Made by a program: the position numbers and the translations under genes. From Voacanga thouarsii (lineage: Eukaryota; Streptophyta; Magnoliopsida; Gentianales; Apocynaceae): a stretch of DNA of 64,000 bases. Location: NCBI GenBank assembly GCA_026120185.1, contig JANUWF010001176.1:7759501-7823500 (forward strand), in the 5' to 3' direction. The notes beneath the pieces were generated by a model. It saw only the letters and a list, made by a program, of their open reading frames with translations, was not told the origin of the DNA and ran no database searches. Positions 1 to 12,659 of this stretch are shown here, in pieces (the first letter of the stretch is position 1; each line of letters starts with the position of its first letter).

Positions 1-523
1 ACCCAATATATACAATTATTGGGCTTACATTAAGATCTCATCCACATACATCAAAGTGCACAAGTCCAGCTTCATTAGACTATTAACTTATACTCAAGTT
101 TAAAGGTACTCATCCACACAGTAGCAGTAATAGTCTAATATTTATTTATTATAGTATTTTTATAAAGATTACTATCACGTGGTCCAATTCTATATATTTC
201 AAATACGCTTACATTAATGGTGTGAGAAGACTACTCTTTAGTTAAAGGTAAATCATTTCTATTTAGAAACCATAGTATAATGATCTAAATATTGACAAAG
301 TGTCCAACTTCATCAATTGATCAAGAACGTTTTTGCTTATATACTAGTAGCCCATGATCTGCACATTGCTATAAAACATGATCCAATACGTAAATCACTT
401 ATCAACATACTTAGACCTTTGTGTGAAATTATATGTACATAAACAATCATTAATAAATGAAATATTTTATTACTTTTTAATTATTCAGAAAAATATAGTC
501 CATTTTGAACATACATTCCAACA
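1..523 (-). mobile_element. 3' LTR fragment of decayed minus-strand copia element
   Basis: On the minus strand the LTR begins TGTTGGAATGTATG at 523. It sits just downstream of the end of the RNase H coding region, preceded by a degraded polypurine stretch. The sequence aligns by eye with the LTR of the minus-strand copia at 13835-15664 (for example the stretch around 180-370 with 15300-15490). The outer part of the LTR lies beyond the window edge. Confidence 0.75.
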
Positions 524-3500
524 ATATTGCACTTGTACTAAATGGATTTTGAAAGTCTATATGTGCCTACCCCTATAACATCCAAGTGTCTTCAGAACAC
601 CTTCTCCGTCAAATGTTTGGTAAAGGAATCTACCAGATTATTTGTAAAGTAAATCTGATAAACTATTATCTCCTATTTCTAGATGAATTCCTTAATCAGG
701 TGATAGTTCCTCTCAATGTACTTACCCTTCCTTATATTATAACACATCTATAGAATTGTCACAATATGATGATAGGCCTATCCATTTGTGGCTTAACTAT
801 AAGTTATGTTAAGAACTTCTAGAGCCAAACTACTTCTTTAAAAGCTTTTGAAACTACAACATACTCAGTCTCTATGGTGGATTCAACAATACATGATTAC
901 TTAACACTTTTCTTTAAAATAGCTTCTCCAGACAAAGTGAAGACATATTCACTAGTGGATTTTCTTTCATCTTTATCTGCCTAGAAGTCTAAGTCAATGT
1001 AACTAGTAGGAAGTAGGTCATCAGCTCTTTATACTAGTATATAATCTCATGTCCCTTTTAGGTACTTTAGAATATACTTTATCGCATGCTAATATTCTTC
1101 CTCTAGGTTTGACTGATATCTGCTAACTATGTTTATGACAAAGCAGACTTATACAAAGTATAGCATACATGAGACTTCCATAGCCGAAGTATAGAGAATT
1201 CTACTCATCCTTTCCTTTACTTCCTCTTTCTTAGGACACTACTTATAAGATAAGGTTAATCCATACTTAAAGAGGATGATTATTATTTACACTGATCTAT
1301 GCTAAACTTAGCCAAAATCTTGCCAATATAAGTAGATTGGGATAAGTCTAACATTCTTTACTTTCTATCTCTAAAAATTTTTATACCAAGAATGCAGCTA
1401 GCTTCTCCTATATCTTTCATGCTAAATTGACTTGATAGCCAAACCTTTGCAAATGACAATGTCCTTACATCATTTTTAATGAGTAGAATATTATCTATAT
1501 AAAATACCATAAAAGATACATTGTTCCCATCTGGCTTCATATACACATATAGTTCATCTACATTTTGTATGAAACCATAAGACTTTATAGTTTTATCAAA
1601 ATGTATATTCCATATTCGTAATGCTTGCTTAAGTCCATAAATGGACTTTGTAAATTTATAGACGATATTTTCTTGGCATTTCACAATGAAGCCTTTGGGT
1701 TGGGTCATATAGATGTCTTTTCTAAGATAATTATTAAAAATATTATTTTAACATCTGTTTACCATATCTCATAGTCATTGTGATTTGCAATATCCAAGAA
1801 TATGCGAATATACTTAAGCATGGTTACTAGTAAAAAAGTCTCCTTATAATTAATCTATTCTTTTTGAGTATAACCTTTTGCAACCAACCTAATTTTATAG
1901 ATCTCCACATTTCCATCTGCACCTTTTTTTTTTCTTTTGTATATCTACTTACATCCAATAGGTTTAATCCCATCAGGTGTAGTGACAAGATCGCTAACTT
2001 GATTAGATATGTAGACTGAATCTTGACATCTATTGCCACTTGCTATTTTTTTATATCAATATCAGTAATGGCTTAATCATATACAGTGAGCTCTTGTTCC
2101 TGGGATAGAGAATACCTCAAAGGCTTTTGCAATCAATCTTTCTAGAACCTTAGATATCCTTCCACTACAACGTAACTTGGTCGGTATAGGAATATCTAGC
2201 TGTACCTTTTAGGTTCCTCAATTGGGGTACTAGAAGTTGAAGTATCAATCAACTTCTCTTTCAATTACATCTTACTCGATACCTTAGTGTATACACTTTG
2301 TTCATTCTCCAAGTATCTAGTATGAGTACTCATAAGTACTTTTTGCTATTAATGATAAAAATATCCACATCTTGTTCCTTTTGGATACCTTATAAAGTAA
2401 CACAATTTTGATCTTGGCTCTAACTTATTTTCTTAGCTAGTATATAAGTTAGACAACTCTATACCTTGAGATAATTTAAACTAGGCTTACATCTAGTCCA
2501 CATCTCATAATATATTCTAAGAACTGATTTAGAAGGCACCAAGTTCTGAATATGTACTACCGTTTCCAGAGCTTATTTCTAAAAAAAAATAGGAAGAATT
2601 GTATGACTTATCATACTCTTGACCACTTTCGGCAATGTTTTATTTCTTCTCTCAACTACTCCATTTTGCTAGGGAGTCTCAGGCACAGTTAGTTGAGATA
2701 CTATACTGTGTTATACTAAATAGTCCTTAAATTCACTATGAAGGTATTCTCTACCATTAGCTGATCTTAACTTTTTTATTAGTTTGCTTGTTTAACGCTC
2801 CACTTCAGCCTTAAACTCCTTGAATTTATCAAAGAGTCAGACTTGCATCTCATCAAGTAAACATAACCAAAATGCATATGATCATCCATAAATGTGATGA
2901 AGTATTTAAACCTTTCTCTAGCTAGTGAAGACATAAGACCATAAACATTAATATAAACTAACTCAAGTATTTCCTTGACTCTTTTGACCTTTTGAGTAAA
3001 GGACTTTTTGGCCAATTTACTTATAAGACAAAATTCACACACTAAGGTCATTCCTCCAACTCAATGAGCCTAAAAGCCCATTTTGGATTAACCTCTGAAT
3101 CTGGTTAAGATATATGTGTTCCAATCTTAAGTGTCATAAATACGAGTTTTTGATGTGGTTTTTTTCTTCTTATTATTAGGTTTGGTGTATTTTTTATATG
3201 ACGACTAATAGGATTAATATTTGCTACAAATGTTTCCAAAATAAATAACATTTCCATTTCTACTGATCGAAATATCTAAATGAAAAGAAATAGAATATGA
3301 TTAATTAATCAATCGTAAAACTAAAATTAAATTCTGTTTAAAACTAAAAACATATAAAATATCTTTTAATACTAATATCATATTACAGTCAAATAAAAGC
3401 TCTAAATCTTCTATTGTCTCGGCTCATACTTGTGCTCCGCCACCTACTCAAAGTCCATACTCTCTTCTATGGAGTCTTTTTATCTTTCTAAACCACTATA

Positions 3501-4290
3501 AGGAATTACAGATATGGTCAGTGACTCCAAAATCAATAATCCAAGTAGATGATAATTCAATCATTAAAATAGACTCTAAGTAAAGAGTAATACCTAAGAA
3601 GGATTTGGCCAAGAAGTCCAGACAATCTTTGTTGAAGCACGCCTTTTTGCCATACTTAAAGCATTTGCCCTTGGGCTTCACATTACGCTTAGATAGACTA
3701 GGCTTAGACGTCTTACGCTAGGCCTTTACGTTGCTCTGGGCCTTCTTCCTCATGAACTTTTTAGGCTAGGCCTTAACTTGAACTGAGAGTATGAATCTGG
3801 CAAAATCTCAAGAACCATATCAATTTATTTCTCAGGATCTATCGTCGCCCCTAGGATCTCAGTTTCCTCAAAGTGAACAATAATCTTGAGCATATGCTTA
3901 TGAACGAATGCCCTTTCAATTATCCTAGTGTTTATGATTGCCTTAAGAGCTTTGGAGCTTTGCGGACCGGCTTTTGTCAGCAAACATGGTGTGCAATGAT
4001 ATATTGATATCATACGCAATAGGTATGTTCTCGTGCTTAAACTGAAGCACATAAGATATGGAAGCTAACATATAACATCTAGCCATTTTATCAACTTTTC
4101 TCCATGCCCACTCAACATCATGTTCTTAGTCTGTGGAATATTCCCTGATTTCAGAATAGAGGTCAGTTATAACATACTTGTACTCCTCGACTGTGAGTAC
4201 TATGTTCAGATTCCTTTTTCAATTCATGTAATTTGGTCTAGTTAACTAATTCTCCTTAAGAATAATAGACAAATGATTGAAACCAGATAT
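524..4290 (-). pseudogene. Decayed copia gag-pol polyprotein
   Basis: Gag-pol of a Ty1/copia retrotransposon in the order gag, zinc knuckle, protease, integrase, reverse transcriptase, RNase H, read right to left. Visible pieces are gag (3825-4052), knuckle/protease (3496-3681, ending in the conserved TDHICNSL), integrase (2779-3051), RT (1358-1708, with SIYGLKQA) and RNase H (about 586-1010). The RT catalytic YVDD box has become YIDN, losing the second Asp. The protease D-S-G motif reads D-F-G. The expected gag start codon is ATA at 4290-4288 where sister copies have ATG. Stops and frameshifts separate every piece. The closest relatives in this window are the elements at 13835-22866 and 42019-51364. 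It is not functional. Confidence 0.85.
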
Positions 4291-5950
4291 TTCTGTTGAT
4301 TAGGAAAAAAAAAACTTCATTCGATAAAATATTTGTTTTGGAAAATTATATAAAGATGCACATTGAAACATCATATTATATCCATAATATGGTTAACAGA
4401 TTAAAACTATTATAAAAAAACCAAAATTTTCTATTCTTCAAAAAATTGATAGAACTTTGTAGGAAGGTTAACAATTTTTTAAGTTAAGTATATAATCATC
4501 ACTAATTACACTTCCTTAATAGGTAACGATCTAGAAATAGTACTAAATGGAATGATCACTACTCTCATTACTTACGGATAATCTAATGTTAATGTCTCCA
4601 ACATAGGTTGGCTGATACTAACATATAACATAGGCATTAATTATAATTCCTCTATTAGTTCTAGATTCTCGTAGAAATCCATCTTATAGGGGTTATACTT
4701 AGAATGACAAGAGGATAACCACAATCTGTAACAGGAATCCATGATGAAAGCCATGGGGTCATTGGAAACCCTCTTCCACTTAATCTTTTGTCAAAAATAA
4801 ATAGGTTTTTCGAAAGACGTTTTCTTTAAAAAATATTTGGTTTTCATTAATTTTAGTAAAATTAAAAAATTCAACCTTATTCTCTATATCAAGGATAATA
4901 CCTTTTAAGAGAATAAATCATGAATTTTTTCACTATATAAGTTAAAAACATTTTTAAGTAACAAAATTTAAAATACTTAAATTTAAATTATTCTCTATGT
5001 CAAGGATAAAACCCTTTAGAAGAATAAATCATTAATTTTATTTTAAATTCTTAAGTCTCTTTAGAAATGTTTTTCTTTGTTTGTTCTATCTAGAGAAAAA
5101 TAAATTCCTCAAGAATTTGTGCATTTGATCAAAAAATTAAATGAAATAGACATGCTCTAAAAAGTAAACCTTTTATATGTTATTTATATCCTTTAATTCC
5201 TAAGTGATCAAAAAATAAATTAAACATCATAATAAAAATTAAAATGATCCTCTTTAATGCTAAGGTGGTTCCTCATTTACTAACCATTTTCATGTAAAAT
5301 TATTTATCCCCAATAAATAAACCATTGTAAAAAAATAACCCTATGTGACATGGGACCCAAAAGAAAAAGAAAATCACAAAGGAAAAAACTATGGAAAGAA
5401 CAGCCACACAAAGCTTTAGAAGAACCGAACTGCACAGCACCAAAGAAATGAACCGCCTTCAATCCAAGGCCTAGCCAACCCTTGCTTACACTAAGCCAAT
5501 GGCTTGCTACTCCTTTCGTGTGCATAGCCGGTCTATGGCTTGGAAAGCCATAGGCCGGTTTTTTCTTAGTGAACAAAGCTGGCAGTCGACTACCAAAAGC
5601 CATGGTCCAACTTTGGTTTATACAATCCAAGCTGGCCCTACCTAGCTTCCTCTGTTTTCTTCCATGGGATTTCCAGTGCTGATTAGCATCACCATTGTTA
5701 CATAGATTCCAATAGATTAAATTTAAATAATACACAATCGCCTATATCTTTTAAAATGAGGCGTAAATGAATTCTATGAGAAAGTGAATACAATAATACA
5801 AGTGCATATGGCTCCATATGTGAAGCGTACGCAACATCTACTTATACAAAAAACTATGAGGAATCTATACAATCACAAATATTGAATTTTTTTAATTAGT
5901 AATGGAACTATCTTTTCGACTATTAACCCTAAGTATACTCCTAGATTAGA
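4291..5950 (-). other. Leader (5' untranslated region) of the minus-strand copia
   Basis: Non-coding stretch between gag and the primer-binding site. Blocks around 4500-4790 match the leaders of the other two related copies (about 19600-19870 and 45150-45430). A more G+C-rich block at about 5400-5660 sits where the other copies also have a G+C-rich block (20600-20720 and 44200-44450). An open frame of 143 codons at 5304-5735 lies inside it, but it is broken in the duplicated copy and I do not regard it as a gene. Confidence 0.6.
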
Positions 5951-5969
5951 ACATGTGGCTCTGAAACCA
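5951..5969 (-). other. Primer-binding site of the minus-strand copia
   Basis: Minus strand reads TGGTTTCAGAGCCACATGT, close to the initiator-Met-tRNA primer-binding site (TGGTATCAGAGC type) used by plant copia elements. It marks where the 5' LTR should begin, immediately to the right. A duplicate lies at 7384-7402. Confidence 0.65.
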
Positions 5970-6009
5970 CTTAAAAGATCACATGCAAATAAAATATGTA
6001 GTGGAAACA

Positions 6010-6356
6010 TGTAATTTAAAGGATTTATTACTCCTAATAGTAGAAGTGTATATCTCAAGGCCACTTGTATGGAATCATTACTCGGAAAATACTTGGCCAA
6101 GGCGACTATGTATTAGAAATAGTTTTCATTGATACACATGTTGAGTAAAGGATTTTGGAACAAGTACTAATAAATTCGAGTTAGAATTAATTATATTCTT
6201 ATAGGAGTTGGCACTAATTCCATACTCTAAAACCGAATGAGATATAGTATGATGAAAGGAGATTGTTGCACTAATATTTTGTTATTGAAATGTTCATATT
6301 AAGCTACTTGACTTTTTGGACTTTTGGGTGGTCATGATGTATTGCTAGATGCCGCT
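6010..6356 (+). mobile_element. Outer copia 5' LTR, segment 1 (copy 1)
   Basis: Aligns by eye with the 3' LTR at about 51440-51716; a shared block around ttggaacaagtactaata is nearly unchanged. It stops at 6356 where the 4.3 kb LTR-like element begins (TGTAGCACC). The left edge abuts the primer-binding site of the opposite-strand copia, so the true LTR start is lost and 6010 is approximate. Confidence 0.75.
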
Positions 6357-6659
6357 TGTAGCACCCTACTACCTAGGCCCGACAGGGCTGGGGATGTCAC
6401 CCCATCCAAAAGACAAGGGGTCTTTATAACAAGGTTACACACTCAAAATAATAGAATAAAATAATACTTTAAACTTAAAACTTATTACAATTCAAGAATT
6501 CAAAATAAATCCATAATAAAAAAAATTATTCACTCTCAACTTCCCCAAAGTATTACATAAAACAGATAACAAAATCTCTTCTAAGGCAGATAGCACTAGC
6601 TACTCATCCCTACAGCAGGATCGACCTGAAATCATGGTAAAAAGGGTGATGAGATAAAA

Positions 6660-8092
6660 ATTAAACATCATAATAAAAATTAAAATGATCCTCTTTAATG
6701 CTAAGGTGGTTCCTCACTTACTAACCATTTTCATGTAAAATTATTTATCCCCAATAAATAAACCATTGTAAAAAAATAACCCTATGTGACATGGGACCCA
6801 AAAGAAAAAGAAAATCACAAAGGAAAAAACTATGGAAAGAACAACCACACAAAGCTTTAGAAGAACCGAACTGCACAGCACCAAAGAAATGAACCGCCTT
6901 CAATCCAAGGCCTAGCCAACCCTTGCTTACACTAAGCCAATGGCCTGCTACTCCTTTCGTGTGCATAGCCGGTCTATGGCTTGGAGGCCGGTTTTTTCTT
7001 AGTGAACAAAGCTGGCAGTCGACTGCCAAAAGCCATGGTCCAACTTTGGTTTATACAATCCAAGCTGGCCCTACCTAGCTTCCTCTGTTTTCTTCCATGG
7101 GATTTCCAGTACTGATTAGCATCACCATTGTTACATAGATTCCAATAGATTAAATTTAAATAATACACAATCGCCTATATCTTTTAAAATGAGGCGTAAA
7201 TGAATTCTATGAGAAAGTGAATACAATAATACAAGTGCATATGGCTCCATATGTGAAGCGTACGCAACATCTACTCATATAAAAAACTATGAGGAATCTA
7301 TACAATCACAAATATTGAATTTTTTTAATTAGTAATGGAACTATCTTTTCGACTATTAACCCTAAGTATACTCCTAGATTAGAACATGTGGCTCTGAAAC
7401 CACTTAAAAGATCACATGCAAATAAAATATGTAGTGGAAACATGTAATTTAAAGGATTTATTACTCCTAATAGTAGAGGTGTATATCTCAAGGCCACTTG
7501 TATGGAATCATTACTCGGAAAATACTTGGCCAAGGCGACTATGTATTAGAAATAGTTTTCATTGATACACATGTTGAGTAAAGGATTTTGGAACAAGTAC
7601 TAATAAATTCGAGTTAGAATTAATTATATTCTTATAGGAGTTGGCACTAATTCCATACTCTAAAACCGAATGAGATATAGTATGATGAAAGGAGATTGTT
7701 GCACTAATATTTTGTTATTGAAATGTTCATATTAAGCTACTTGACTTTTTGGACTTTTGGGTGGTCATGATGTATTGCTAGATGCCGCTTGTAACACCCT
7801 ACTACCTAGGCCCGACAGGGCCGGGGATGTCACCCCATCCAAAAGACAAGGGGTCTTTATAACAAGGTTACACACTCAAAATAATAGAATAAAATAATAC
7901 TTTAAACTTAAAATTTATTACAATCCAAAAATTCAAAATAAATCCATAATAAAAAAAATTATTCACTCTCAACTTCCCCAAAGTATTACATAAAACAGAT
8001 AACAAAATCTCTTCCAAGGCAGATAGCACTAGCTACTCATCCCTACAGCAGGATCGACCTGAAATCATGGTAAAAAGGGTGATGAGATAAAA
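6660..8092. repeat. Tandem duplication, copy 2 (1433 bp)
   Basis: Head-to-tail duplicate of 5219-6659. It lacks 8 bp (aagccata) after the sequence ctatggcttgg, near 6980. The junction at about 6655-6662 joins gataaaa to attaaacatc; the only shared sequence is a few A/T bases, so the mechanism looks like microhomology or slippage, not transposition. Confidence 0.95.
7443..7789 (+). mobile_element. Outer copia 5' LTR, segment 1 (copy 2)
   Basis: Duplicate of 6010-6356 inside tandem copy 2. It ends with ccgct (7785-7789), the left target-site duplication of the following insertion. The LTR resumes at 12081. Confidence 0.75.
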
Positions 8093-11000
8093 TCTCAGTA
8101 AGTCCATGTGTGCTTTGAGTGTCCAGTAAAAATAATTCGTGAATGCAAAGTGTAAAATCTTCATAAAAGAAATGCTGGCAAGTAATAAACAATAGTCAAA
8201 ATCAAGAGTGCCGTTTTGGCTTTTCCAACCATACATGTTCAATAAAATCAACCATTCAAAAGGTGGTCATGGGTTACCACACATTGGTCCCCACAACCAT
8301 ACAACGGTCAGAATGCCACACTTTGTGCAGACTGACAAAAGGTAGGTGATCGGCTTACCGGGTAAGATTCTCCTATTTCTCTACACCCAAACAAAACTGG
8401 TTGTCCACTCCGGCAACACACAGTCCACATGACTAAAAACTGATAGCTCGGACTGGCATGACTAAGTAGTACTGACGTTTCTCTAAGTTGAGTTTATCTT
8501 CTAGAGGTGGCCTCCTACCAAAAGACTCATTCTTGCTCTTTAAAACTAGTACTACTAGCATACTCTTATTGAGTACTCAACGTAATATATATATCCCACT
8601 TGGAAAAATGAATAAAACATAGTACCACTTGTAGATGGCAATTAAGGATTTCCAAAGTATTTGTCAAGATTAGTTTAGAAACAGTTTAGTATTTGAATAA
8701 AATTGCTTGTTGATTTTCAAATAATTGGTTTGACAGAAACAAGAAAGGAAACAGTCCCTAATTGCCTTTACCAAATCAGTGTTCACAACCTTCAGGTTTA
8801 GCTTGCCATAATAACTTTTTGCAACAATAAGTTTTATGTAGGAGCTTACTTGATCCTTAGCTCAAGATAAAACAAAGGTCTCCAACAGTTGACCTAATCT
8901 CACTTGGGTAAATATAAGCCATAATTAAACTCAAGCTGAAATTCACCTTCACAAATAAACCTAGCTCAACTTACTACAACCACGACCCTAGTGGCCCAAA
9001 CTTTAAGGCTAGATAAATAAATAAAAAGGTTTATAAAGTAAATCTAACTCGATATTAAAATAACTAGAGTTTGGTAAAATAGGTACAATAAGTAGAAAGT
9101 TTAAATCTTGCTGAAAATAAATTAGGGTTTATTTGATTAATGGTCCTAGGTCCTAAATGGTATTATGTAAAATAATAATCTAGTAATAATTAATGGTTAG
9201 AAAGTAATTGGTAGCTAGAATTAGTTGTAAGTAAATTTTAATAGGTTTTGATTAAAAGATAATAAATAAATTTGAATAGTATTTATGAATATATAAGACT
9301 TACCAAATTAATATTTTACCTATTATGATTATTTATGAAAAAGGCTTTATTTGATATTCTTATTTTACATAATTTCTATATATTTTATTTCTTTAATACA
9401 AGTTATCATTTATTTGACTAAAATATCATTATTTTATATACGAGACCAAATCCACATATTCCAAGGATTTTTGAAATTCACTAGAAGAAAATACAGCAAT
9501 AATCATTTTATGGATGAAATAAAATTAGCTTAGGGACAATAAGGTCATGATTATATTTCAATTGCTAACCATAATCATGAACATACACTCCACACCAATC
9601 CATCAAATCATCCAAATCATGAATAAATGCATGAATCTAAATTCTACATGAACATAATCATATTCATGACTTTAACAAAAATACATGAACATAACCCTAT
9701 TCACCAAAGGTAACATAATCTCTAACATGCTTGATCACATAAACTACTCACGACATGAAGACATGCAACAAAAAGCTAAAACGCCATACAATCATCTAAG
9801 ACAATCAACTCATACATCAATTCCCATCTCCATCACATACACACTTTTATTCATGTTTTAATCTCAACTCCTTCACAACAACACATGCTCAAACCCTAAT
9901 AATAATCCAACTCCTTCCAATATCATCCTAGAGATATGAATCTAGAATTTAAAGAGGAGTTTGAAGATGTTTACTTGATTAATGACTACCTTGGAGTAGT
10001 TTCGAATGGATCTTAACTCTTAAGAGACATGATCCGCCTAAGAGAGATGAAGAAAATATGGCCATGGTTGAAGTCACCATTCGGCCAAGAGAGAGAGAAA
10101 AGAGAGAAAAAGATCTCGTTAGTATGTTTATATATACATATATTCATTAGAAATTGAAGATGAGTGAAGATGGAAGCGATTGATCATGCTTACCTTGAAG
10201 GTGTTCTTGGCCTTTTCGAAAATACTGGTTTTTTTTTATCCAAAGAAGAGGGCTTGATTTTCGAGTTTGATGTTAAAAGTGGTAGGAATAGATTCATAGA
10301 AGTGAGTAGGTACAATCTAGAATTTTTTTGAAGTGGTTTTGGTGGCCTTAGTCGAGAGAAGGTTAGTAGGTGTTCTTGGTGTTCTTGAAGGTTGAAGAGA
10401 ATGAAGAGGATTGAGGGAGAGCTGGTCGAAATTCTATGGAAGAGATTGGCCGAATTGCTTGAGGGGTTTTGGCAACTGAATTTTCTGGTTTGAAAGGAAA
10501 ACGAAAGCTGGTTATTTGAAATCCCAAAAGAATATTTTAGGGGATCAATTTTGGAAATAAAATATGGTAAGAAGATCTTGGTCAATGGAGAGCTTTGGAA
10601 GCTCCAATGGCCGGTTGTTTGTCTATGATTTTTGCTGGAATGAAAGCTGTGTGAAGGGGCTTAACGGTGGCGGAAAATATGGTGCACAATGGTGAAGGGA
10701 TTTCTGGTTGTTTGAGGAATAATTTATGGTAGTTTACTAAATATGTTTGCTGGAATTTTGGTCTTCAATCAATGGCTTGATTGGAGTAATTGATGGAGAT
10801 ATTTTAGGAGCAGCCATGGACTGATTTTCGAGCAGAATGTTGGGGAAGATGATGAAGCTCAGTTCATGGTTTTTTAAGGGGAATTTGTATAGAAAAATGG
10901 TGGAGGTTTCGGACATGGCTGAAGGAGGAACAAAGCTGGAAAATTTTGTTCAGCTTTTTCGCAAGTTTCTGGAATTTTTCTGGGCAGATTTTTCTGTCAT

Positions 11001-11732
11001 TTTCCAATCAGTTTGCAGCAGATTTGAAGGGGTATTCAGAGGTCTTTCAAGGCTGGTTTTCAGCCTTCTTTATGGAGGAAAAACGTGGCTAAGATGCTGA
11101 GTGAAAAACTGGAAGAATCAGCTTAGTTTAGGATCACCAAAGCTGCGAAAGTTGTCCAGAAAATGTTTTGGTTTGCACAGCATTTGTGTAGTCCAGTTTT
11201 GGCCTTATAATTTCAGACTTCAAGCTGGTCAAGAGGGCTATTTTTCTGGCAACATTTGGGAGGGAATGATGGCTGGAAATTTTGACACTTGGACTAAACA
11301 AGAAGTTGGAAAAAACAATTCCAGATTACTACATGAACAAGATGAATATACTTAGGTTGGAGTTTGAAAGTTCAACCATGGGGATTATTTCTCTTGGGAA
11401 CCTTCCACTACTCCTCCCCATTTTCGGCCAACAAGATGACTTATTCACAGCCATTTTCGAAACCTAAGTCTCACAGAAATTTGCTGGAATTTTTTGGAAT
11501 GAAATTGACTTGAACAAATTAATCAATCTAATTGATTAAGAATTAAGAAAAGCTAGGGAATCAAGAAGGACATGAAACCCTTAGAATTTTTTTGTTGGGC
11601 ACACGAGTAGGATTAGGGCATTCCTATCATGTCTCCCTTAGGATAACACTCCTACTCTTCCCTAAAGCATGCAAAGGCCGAAACCTAGCCTTCCCAAACA
11701 AAAATAAAATTTAATCATGCTAAAATTCCAAT

Positions 11733-11798
11733 GATGGAATTTGAACTCAAGACCTCAAGAATTAATTCCAAGGCTCTAACCACTAAACCATAACAACT
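11733..11798 (-). other. tRNA-like A box / B box sequence
   Basis: The minus strand has TGGTTTAGTGG (11780-11790), matching the pol III A-box consensus. About 30 bp further on is GAGTTCAAATTCC (11736-11748), close to the B box. The cloverleaf is imperfect and the acceptor stem is not convincing. It could be an old tRNA-derived SINE head or tRNA pseudogene inside the LTR. Confidence 0.35.
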
Positions 11799-11953
11799 CT
11801 TTTTCTTATTTTCTCTCCGAAATATTTTGCCTATTTAATCATCAAGCTATCTCCCTATTTTCACCTCAAGCAAAAATTACCATTTTGCCCTTCTTACTCC
11901 ACAAGCACAAATAAGCTATCTAGGCTACCAATCACATATCCAAAGCACATAAA

Positions 11954-11956
<3 letters not shown>

Positions 11957-12013
<57 letters not shown>
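11957..12013. repeat. (AT)n(GT)n microsatellite
   Basis: About 19 AT units followed by about 9 GT units, near the end of the 4.3 kb LTR-like insertion. Confidence 0.95.
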
Positions 12014-12080
12014 CATGCAATAAAATATGATATGCATCCCAACCCCCTTACTCTAAGGTTGTTTCAACTGGGGTTTCATA

Positions 12081-12317
12081 CCGCTCATGATCCGTTAAAT
12101 ATGAATTTATTAATTAGAGAATTAATAAATTAATTTTAATTAAAATTAATAAGTTAATTTTAATTACTAAAGATTATTAATTCTATAGCGATTAGAATTA
12201 ATTCATATTTTGCTACTAATAGATCAGAAAACTTAATAAGTCACACATAATAGAGGAATGGGTACTCAAGATATTACATGATATTATTATGAGGTTAATT
12301 TATGAGAAGAAATAATT
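12081..12317 (+). mobile_element. Outer copia 5' LTR, segment 2
   Basis: Starts with ccgct, the right target-site copy of the 4.3 kb insertion, and ends with att (12315-12317), the left target copy of CACTA-1. It aligns with the 3' LTR at about 51716-51915, including the shared block tcatattttgctactaata. Confidence 0.85.
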
Positions 12318-12330
12318 TACTACAAGAAAA
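12318..12330 (+). repeat. CACTA-1 left terminal inverted repeat
   Basis: TACTACAAGAAAA; the first base is T where the canonical CACTA end is C, a single transition. The right partner is at 28917-28928. Confidence 0.85.
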
Positions 12331-12659
12331 CTATAAATCTGACATGGACTTTTGTCACGAAAAATTTTCCATGGCAATTAGTGATGGATTTTGCCATGAA
12401 ACAGCAAAATACAAGCAACTTGCGAGAGAAAAAAAACCATAGCAAATTTGTGGCTATTTACCATGAAATTACGATGGAAATAGTAGCAAGTAGCGATGAA
12501 AATATATTCCGTCATAAATCGGTAGCAAAAAAAAGAACCAAAAAATTATGCTAAACATTAGTCACCAATTTGCGATGAAACAATTTCTGTGGCAACATTA
12601 TGCCAAACATTAGCCACGACTTTGTCACAGAATCACAAAATTAGATTTATTCCGTGGCG

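Larger units (their letters stand above)
5219..6659. repeat. Tandem duplication, copy 1 (1441 bp)
   Basis: Covers the copia leader and primer-binding site, the outer copia 5' LTR piece and the first 303 bp of the 4.3 kb LTR-like insertion. It is followed head-to-tail by copy 2. By eye the copies differ by about 14 single-base changes and one 8-bp deletion. Confidence 0.95.
7790..12080 (-). mobile_element. 4.3 kb LTR-like insertion, probable gypsy (Tat-type) solo LTR
   Basis: Bounded by perfect 5-bp duplications ccgct (7785-7789 and 12081-12085). On the minus strand it ends GGGTGTTACA, a common plant gypsy LTR 3' end. The 5' end reads TATGAAACC, which fits TGTGAAACC with one transition. No gag, pol or internal primer site is seen, so a long solo LTR or a non-autonomous element is likely; Tat-type is inferred from size and style, not proven. 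Short open frames on both strands (such as 10190-10585 minus and 10837-11355 plus) resemble no known protein. It carries a microsatellite and a tRNA-like stretch near its 5' end. Confidence 0.65.

Noticed and set aside
5304..5735. 143-codon open frame in a G+C-richer zone, duplicated downstream
   Set aside because: It lies in a copia leader, has no family resemblance, and the second copy is broken by an 8-bp deletion without sign of selection.
10837..11467. Consecutive plus-strand open frames in the 4.3 kb LTR
   Set aside because: No domain or motif, antisense to the LTR, and no supporting splice or promoter context.
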